Source of the DNA: Symsagittifera roscoffensis
Taxonomy: Eukaryota; Xenacoelomorpha; Acoela; Convolutidae
NCBI RefSeq assembly: GCF_963678635.1
Contig: NC_087071.1
Coordinates: 3,797,624 to 3,861,623, forward strand
Reading direction: 5' to 3'
DNA length: 64,000 nt
This document shows positions 37,401-46,400 of the stretch, in pieces. How positions within the stretch are numbered: the stretch's first letter is position 1; the number at the start of each line of letters is the position of its first letter. The notes under the pieces are model-generated. The model did no database searches. It saw only the letters and a program-made list of their open reading frames with translations, and had not been told where the DNA came from. A program made the translations under genes and the position numbers.

Positions 37401-40400
37401 GAGTTATGATATTGGATGCTTTTTATATATTCTGAGAATACTTTTGAAAATTCTAAATCAAGGTCGTCTGTTTGAATTATATATTTACTGTGATTCTGGT
37501 TTGGTGAGCTGAATTCTATGGAGTAGATTCCGTATTGTTGTGTTAGGTTGCATATATCTTTTAGATAGTGATCGATAATTTGTCTTTTGATTTTTACATC
37601 TGGGAACTGTTTTACATGGACTGATTCCGGGTTCAAACAAATTTAAGAGTAAATTTTTGCAGAATATATGCTGTCCTCTATCAGTGGTTGCATCTACGAT
37701 AAAGGGGAAAATATCATCATCATCTGGACTTTCTTCACCTGGGGTGTGCGTTGAGCTCATTTTTTCGTTCGATGACTGTTAATATGTAATTATCAATGTG
37801 TCTAATTGGTTGATTCCAATTGCATAAATGTACTGGTTTGTGTTTATACTGCTTTTTTATTCTTCTTTTTCCTCTTTTTGATGAATTTGAAGTTGTTTCT
37901 GAGTCAGAGAAATATAATTGATCGTGAATTGGGCAATTTTTATCTATTGATTCTTTTAGTTTAAAAAGTTCGTCTAAACTGTTGGTTTCTGATTCTGAAA
38001 ATGCGTTTCGATTTTTTGAAAATCTTTTTCGTGTTATTTGTCTTTGTTTAGTTATTATTTTTCTCTTTAATGTTTGTCGTTTTGTTCTAATATATCCAAC
38101 TGTTTGTGTATGAGGTGTGATTACAAGGTCGTATTTTTTGTTATCTATTTCACAATTGTGTAAAACGATTGTTTGTTTATTTCCTAGGTTTTTAAATGAC
38201 ATAAGGTTTAGGATGACGGATGCAAAAGGTTGTTAAATGATTTCTATTTGCTTAAACTGTTAGTCTTTACGATTTTTTTGTTAGCCTAACCTGGGTCTAT
38301 TTGTTCAGGGTTGGGGAGAAAAGTATATCGATTCCGAAGAATGATTTTATACTTTCTCGTGGCTAGTATAAGCTAAGGTGTTAACTTACTTAATCTTACT
38401 TAAGGGTAGTGATTGTGTTCAGGGTTGGAGAATAGTAAATCGATCCACAAGGTTCAGGTATAATTAGAACGCGAGTAGTTCGTTAGATACTATTTTAAAC
38501 TTACTAAGTTTAAGATTTATCCTGGGTCTGGTAAGAGGGGGGATCAAGTGAAGGATGAATAACCGAAGTTCTTCACTGTTTATCCTAATTTGAATGATTA
38601 GTTTTGTTCAAAAATTTCTATTAGTCCTGGGTTTTTAGAAAGGGTTGGATAGTGAATCGACGTTTGAGGTCGTTAGACACTAGTTAAGTGGGTGGGGGAG
38701 AACAAAGTTGTTCTTTTTGATCCAAGGATAGGCCTTGATGATCAAGTTTTAAATTTAATTAAATAGAAAATGATTTAAGATCCAAGGGTAAGCCTTGATG
38801 ATCTGATTTTAAAATTAAGTGAATTTAAGTTTAAAATGTTTTAAATTTGTGTAAAGAAAAGATTTAGTATTTTTATGATATTAGTGAGCTTATGAATGCT
38901 GTTATGTTTAGGTGATGAAGCTGGAACAACAGGATGATTTATAATTACTAACCATTTATTGTCATGCTACTAATTTTTATTTTGATTTTTCAATAAATAT
39001 TTTTCAAACATGTTTTGTATATTACTGCAGAATTTAGCAAAACGATCTGAGATCTTTTTATCAATCGTTATTGTATATTAATAATTTTGTTTAGCGCCTG
39101 AAATGATTTTGAAGATTGACTTCAAAATTTTATGTTTGCAAATGAAAATCTAAATTCATTGCTAGTAGTATTCTAAATACAAAAGTTTGTTCTGGCTTTT
39201 GCCGAACTATCATATAACTATATGGTAAGTTTCTGCTTTGTCGTATGTCGTCTCTGGTTCGAGGTCTTCTTCCAATTCCGGGTAGTTCTGTTATCGTTCG
39301 GAATATTGGCTCTGATCTATTGAGTCGTAGAGACATTTCGATTAAATTATTGTCGTATAACATTTTGTAAATGTTTTGTCTAAATTCTAATCTATTATTG
39401 GTTAATTCTAAGCTATTAAGGTCTTGTTCGAGACTTATGGTCGCACCAGATGAGTTAGGACCGATGGGTATAACTCATAGAGTAATTTCGGATAGGGTAC
39501 ACCGTCTGCTCGTCACGCTATCTTATTTTCGGCCGGATAGATTCGTGCAACTTCTTAGTCTAATACCGATCCTAATCTTACTCTTATACTATCTAGTCTC
39601 AGGTTGTTTAACTAGTCTCTGCTAGGCTCAATAGATCTAGGGTATACTGGTTTATGGCGGCTGCTGAAGTACTCGGGAGAGTTCAACTAACTTCTAAGTT
39701 AAATTCAAATCTCTCTGGTGCTGAAATTACAAGTAATTTCAGCACTTACAAATAAGTGGATTGTTAGTTAGATGGATCATGATTGGTTAATATTAAATAC
39801 TTTACATTGGTAAAATATCTAATTTATCCAATCATAAAATGTAGTTTAGATCAGGTTCCAACTATTCCACAGACGTTATAAGGCAGTCGGAACATTCAGG
39901 GCTTTGCCGTGACACGAGCAGTCTTGTTGCTATTATGAAATTCACAGACAAAGGTTCAACGCATTTTCTCGCTCCAAATGCTTGCTCAAGAAACTCTAAC
40001 ATTCAAAGCCTACCGAATGCGCGAAATGTTTTCAGCCTATCTGAATTCATAAAGTCAGTTTTCAGTTTAAGACAATTTAAAAATTAACTGTCTTAAACTT
40101 ACTGATTTATAACTTATTCACAGATATCTTTTGATTTATCACCTCTGTTTGTCTATATGCGCAAAAATTCTAAACCAATCAGGGTCATTTAAAAGTTAAA
40201 GGGCGCTGATTGGTTGAGAATGTTCATGCATTCGGTTCTTCGCGCATGAAAAAAAAACTTTAAAATAAATACCGAACGCGATGTCGACCAAGAACCACTC
40301 GCCGTCTAAGTAGGCAGCATTCCACGAATGAAGGCAGTGATCGCCCAGTTTGTCCCCCGGCCTGAAATTCCTCGGTTTCACCCACCCCTCTATCGTCACA

Positions 40401-43400
40401 CACGGAATAGACGCATACCTAGGAAAAAAGTCATGATAACAATCATAATCATAATAACAATAAAAAATAATAAAACTGATCATAATAATAATAACAAAAA
40501 AAAATAAAACTAATTATAATAATCATCATAATGATAATCATAATAAATTGTTTTCAGGCTTATAATCAGAAAAATACAAAACTTGGTGCAATTTAGAACC
40601 CAGTCTGAAGCCTGAGAGAAAGTCATTAGATCATATGGTCCAATTTCAAGGATATCTGAGCTATTAACCTAAAAAAGCGGGATCTTTTTGAAAGTGTTGA
40701 ACTTATCTAACTTTTTGAATACTCAATTTTGGCTGATTGACCTCAAAAAATTCCATAAAAGGCCTTAAAAACAGCCAGTGAAAGACATTTTTTTGCAATT
40801 TTACAAAATCTTACCTTATCGAAGGCGTGATTGAGGGGTGATTTAAGTATTTTTGGGTCCACTAAAACATTGGTCGACATATTTTTCTATTTGTTGTTTG
40901 TCAATTTTCAAGGATCTAATTTACAATAAATAAATACAGTAAATTAGCAATAGAGCTTATTTTGAGAACTCGAATTTTGCTGCATTCTGATTGGTCGAAA
41001 AATTGACCATTTTGATCTATTTAACAATCTCCCCCCTTTTCATGAAAACGGGGGATTGATAAAAAGATCCATTTTCAAAATATTTTATGCGCAATTGAGG
41101 GAGGATGTTAACGCGATTAAAAGAAACAGAATTACTAATTATCTCTTACCTGCAAAATATTTCGAACATGAGAGTGTAGAGCGAAAACGACCCCCTCCGG
41201 ATCCCAGCCAGGAAGGCGAGGGGGGTGATTTCCGGCAGCACGTCCAGAGACGGCACAGTCTCTATAGTCCTAATCAGAACAAGAAAGAGTGTTCAAATAA
41301 GCCATGAAATTTTAAAATTCAGAAACACTCAGAACTCGAAAAGCTTTTAAAATAGTTTCAAGATTGCGTATACGTTTTTATTGCAATAATATATAAAAAG
41401 GGTTGGATCAAATATTTTCTCAATGTTTTGAGACTACTTTGAGAGTACTGTAAAACATATTTTTTATGCTGACCAAAATTTCGAATTCGCAATTTTCTGA
41501 AGCACTGGTTAGACATTTTTGGCACACGTTTCACCCCTGAAAAATAAACTTTTAAGAGACGTTAACAATCTATAATTAATAAAACCGTTTGCGAATCCAG
41601 CAGATTAGAGAGCATATTTTTTATGAATGTACAATTTTAGTAGTACCGCCGATTCGAAAAGCCACCATTATGATACAAACCTGTTCACAAGCGCCATTTG
41701 AGAGCAATTTGAAAGGTCCGATTTTATATTTTTTCAATTTTATCCAGTTGAACCCTACAAATTCAAGAAAACCGTTCATGTAGTTGGAAAAACTGTTTAG
41801 ATCAAAACCATGAATACCTACAATAACTTTTTAAATTTTTCAGCAAAATTTCACCCAAAAACATATGCAGAGTCGACTATCCTTATGTTTGGTATACATC
41901 TTTAAATTTATGAACAAGACTGTATGATTTTTTTGCTGAACCTTGTATTATCCTTAACAAAATATTATAAGCTAAATTGACAATCTTTTTGAAAAGAAGC
42001 CAAACTCGCTCACTTACTTTTTATAATAAATTTATTACAGATCTGGTTTGTAATGTTCTAATCCTCGTATCACTTAAGAGATTCTTACTTATTTTTTGTT
42101 GTTGTGAAATTGTTTACTCCTAGACACGAATGTTCTTTTCTTATGACTTTTGTTAGTTTTTGTATTCGTACGTGTTTTAGTTTTTATCTATTTTTCTTAT
42201 TTTCCACGCAACTCCGAATATCACAAATAGTTATGGGAATGGGTCACAAGGTTATCATATTCAAACAATAAAAAATTACCAAAAACGGTCCAATTTTTGA
42301 GAAAACAGGTTTAAATTATTTTTCTAAATCGAGCTTAGTTTTACTCAAACAAAAATGTATTCGAACTTTTTAGCGACCTTTGGGAATTAAAGAGATCAAA
42401 AAATGAAAAAAAAAATTTGAAAAAACTTTTTTGAATTTTTTTGTCTTTTTTTTGTTTTCTTAATCATTTTTGTTACAACAGTGTTGTCAAACTTGCATAT
42501 TTTACTATGATTGTCGAACAACCCTACCTTCACGATTTTCTTTCAGATCTTTTTTATCACACAGGTAGAAAAAACTATGTTTTTCGCTGTTTTTTTTTTG
42601 GACTATGGTCGGAACATTCGGTTCTAATTGCACAGTAACCGGCTTTCCTTGTTTGACATTTTATACCTCGCAAAAAACGTAGTTCGTAGTTTGTAGTTCA
42701 AAATTGAGTTCCGTCTCGTCAATTTTCATTCTCCAAAGTTTTTTTCCTTGTGATTAATTTTAATAAAAATTATGCTGTTTCTGCAGTATATCTTTATTTG
42801 TTATTGAGGCGAATCCGTAAATAAGTATTCCTTATTGTTAATTTGGATGTATGTAGCTTTTAGCTTTTGTACGCTCTAAAGAGTTGTTCAACCAGCATCA
42901 TGATTCTGATTTGGCCGATGAATGAAATAAATTTAGCGCACTAATTTTTAGAAATTTTGATTATCTTCAAAAAAACTGAAAAAGCAATCAATTGGAATGC
43001 ATAAATATCTAACGTCATTTTCTTTTTCAAACACAATCCCCTGCATTTTGATGCATGAATTTCTGTAAGTTGATTGCAATTGTTTTGGTTTTGTCCTGAT
43101 TCTTTGTAACTTTATTCGCTGTCATCCATTTTTCTATCCAGATCATACATTTCTTCCGAAACTTCGTCATTATAAATTAGTATCAGCTGCAAAAAGCATT
43201 TTTTTAATACGAATAAAATCATAAAAGAACAATAGAAATAAAAATGGAACTTAAAATCATTTCTAATAAACTCCATATTGAAAATTTAGTTCATTGGTAA
43301 TTGTTTGATTTATTTCAATACGTTGGTAACGTTTCTCCAACAAAACTTTAAAACTGACTATTTTGTTCTTGTCATTCCCTATTTTGAACATGTTTGAAAC

Positions 43401-46400
43401 AAGATCACAAATTCAAGAGTAACAGAAGCTTTTCATAAATCAAATAGCGTGCAAAAACTATTTTTATTGACAAAAAGACTTCAATTGATTCTAGAAATTC
43501 TTTAATTGCATCAACTGTTTATCTTGCGGACAAAAACACTTTTCGTTTATGTGAAAAAACTTGACTTTAAGAGAAAAAATATACAATTTTACAATTTAGT
43601 TCTTTTCCGAATAATTTTTCAAAAACTGGTAGAAGTAATATTAGGCTAAAAACTGTATGTGAGTCTCTTCATTCCAGCTTTGTTAATTGTGATATTTTCA
43701 GCAAATTTCACACGCTTCGGACAAGATTATTCTTCAAGTATTCAATTACGCGAAACTGTCAAAAATTGAACAGATTGCCGAGTTTAAAATTCATATGAAA
43801 AAAAATTTAAGAGTCCGTACCAATCTTGAATATTTTTATTTTGTCAATTAACAATGGTTTCAAAGTTTCTTGTTCTGTCACTTAAGAGAGATAACATGTA
43901 TTCATTACTGTTTTACACTGTTGAATCTTACTTTTTTGAATATAAATTTTGAATTGAAAAACTCTGTAGGAAAAGGATAACAAACAATTTTTTTGGTACA
44001 TTTTTTTGGAGAAAAGCAATCAAATATCTTTTTTTTATTTTCATTGTAAATTGTTGCCTACCTAGTGGTGATGTAGTGGAAGATTGCACGTGACTTCTGA
44101 ATGTCAGTTCTGACGTCATCACTGTCGAATAAGAAATGCAGGATGGTGTCGAAGTCTATCTCGGAGGCGGGCGGGATCTACACAAAACAGACAGAAGACT
44201 GAAGAAGTTGTGAACAAAACAATTAGATCACGTGGTTCTTTCTCGAAGGATGGAGCGCCAATAAGAATTCATTCAAAATGCACTAATTTAAACATAAACA
44301 TGTCAAAAAGTGATTTTTTTTCGAGAAATCAGTATTATTATATCACACGGCAAACCATACCAAACAGAAACACATTTCAAGTTAACAATTTAAGATGAAT
44401 GAAAACTTCGATTGAAAAAAGTACAAAACTGATTGAGTTCCTGAACTTACAGATTCTGTGTGGTCGTCTATGCGGGTGAATTTCTTCAAATCCACTTGCT
44501 TTACTCGTCGTCTAGGGGGTTCAATAGGCGGGATCTCCGTCTGCAAAAAAAAACTATCACTCATAACATCAAGTGTTCACACTTCATTAGATTAAGTTAA
44601 TTATAGCTTTTCACTTTTTTAAATTGCGTTAAAAAATTGATTTGAGGGCGGGGGTTGAGATTTCTAAGAAGAAGAAAATAGCCAAATTTTTGACCAATCA
44701 GAATGCAGCAAAATTCAACCTCTCAATGCAAGCTATCATAGCGCTAATTTACTGTATTTATTTATAGGGGTAGAGATTCTAAGTATATACCATAAAGGGG
44801 ATTTTTTAGTACATCGATATTTTTAAATTTTTTTTTCATCTTGGACAAATTTAAGTTACACTTTTTTTCGCTAATTATTTTCAGAGTAGAAAAAACCGGC
44901 AGCTACTAGAAGTAGCTTTGTATTTTTTTGCTTGTTTCAAAAAGATTTCAGAACTTACCTTGAGTAGTTGAGGGTCGTCTCGAAAGAGGAAACCGAGCAA
45001 CTGATCTCTGGCCTTCTTGTCCATTATTGCCCCAGTGGGTATTTGGGCACTGCTTCTCCGTCTCCGCCTCTGGGCATCCGTCTGGGGCACCTGGAGAAAA
45101 AGGGCCCATGTGAACAATCTCTCCCCCCCCCCTTAATAGACCAATTGAACAATCTCCTCCTGAATCTAAATGGCAATTTTAAGCCATAAGGTCTGCATGC
45201 ACTATGCTCAAATCTGCTTGACTGAAATATTTTACTTTTAATCAAGTGAACAATCACCTTTTTAAAAATATTTAGGTGGGATATTGTTCGCTTGATCCAA
45301 CAAAAATAGGTTACAAATGGCCGAGGCAACTTTTGATGTGATTGCAGATATTTAGAGTTGCTAAAAGTTCGGACAGAAATAATTAATATTGAACAGCTAT
45401 CTTGCGGTTTATAGACAGTTTTGCATACAATATCGGTGTTTCAGTCAACCTTTAGGCATACAATTGGGCTTAACAATTTTTTTTGCGATATTGTTCCGAG
45501 ACAAATCAATTTGCTACTTTTCATTAATTTGTCTGTCTAAAACTTGCCTACTTTTATAAAATAAACAACTTGTTTCCACGTGAGTTTTCATTTGACTGAC
45601 CATTCGCTTACATCGGTCAGGGGCTTTTTTCGCGTTTCAAGGTCACAAGACAAATGACTTCGCTTAAGAATTCTATTGAGTATGTGCTAAGGCTGTGTTT
45701 TTTGAAGGTTTTAAGATTTTTAGCTATTTCAATCTATTATCCAAACGTTAAGAATCAAACTAATTTTCTCTCGGTCCAGACAAACTCGGGTTAACCCGTA
45801 TACAGCAGAACAGAACCGTAAATTTGAACGACCATATCTTTCGAACAATTTCAACACTTCAACTGTCGTTGTCATCAATTGCTTGCATCACAAATATACA
45901 TATATAACACATCAACTTCAGCTGCTTGCGCTATGGCCAATTTTTTCAACTAGAACCATTAATACGGAATACGACAAAATTTTTTATCTGATGTTTGTTT
46001 CTCATACAATTTTTTTCTGAACGAATTAATAGTCGTTCGGAATTCAACAAACCCGCTCTCTAGCTGACATAAAGTAACATTTTGCGGTAAAAGACTAATT
46101 TGATAAACAATGAAATTGTTTATTTTAGAAAAAAAAAACATATCGTCTTACAATCTGCTGGTCAAAATCTTCACCTTGAAAAAAAACTTTCGAGACACCC
46201 TTGAATCATTCTGTCTGAAAAAGTAAGTTTGTCGCACGCAAAGTTTCTTCAAAAATAATCAGTTTCTCAATTTTTATTAATTCTGTCTGTTCCAACTTTT
46301 TGCTGCTGAATTTACCTCAAAGAAACTGAAGACAGAATGTTTTCATACCTCGAGAAAAGTGGATGATCTTCGGGATGCATCTGCCAGTGCACCGGATGAT

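Larger units (their letters stand above)
20941..39860 (-). mobile_element. Giant env-bearing Ty3/Gypsy-type LTR retrotransposon
   Basis: Bounded by two 410 bp LTRs that read identically, each beginning TG and ending CA on the plus strand, with ACTA immediately outside both ends (20937-20940 and 39861-39864) as target duplication. On the minus strand the order is LTR, primer-binding site, leader, gag, protease, RT/RNase H, integrase, an ATG-less frame, an env-like gene, a 602-codon ORF, a spacer and LTR. This domain order, the DSGA protease, YLDD and DX35E integrase fit Metaviridae (Ty3/Gypsy). At 18.92 kb it is far longer than the usual 5-8 kb. Removing it and one ACTA copy would leave a KY intron of about 740 bp. 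Gag-pol is interrupted; the later ORFs are not. Confidence 0.9.

Noticed and set aside
45024-45329. 101-codon minus-strand frame
   Set aside because: Overlaps KY exon 4 in another frame; only the exon frame is bounded by splice sites and phase-consistent.
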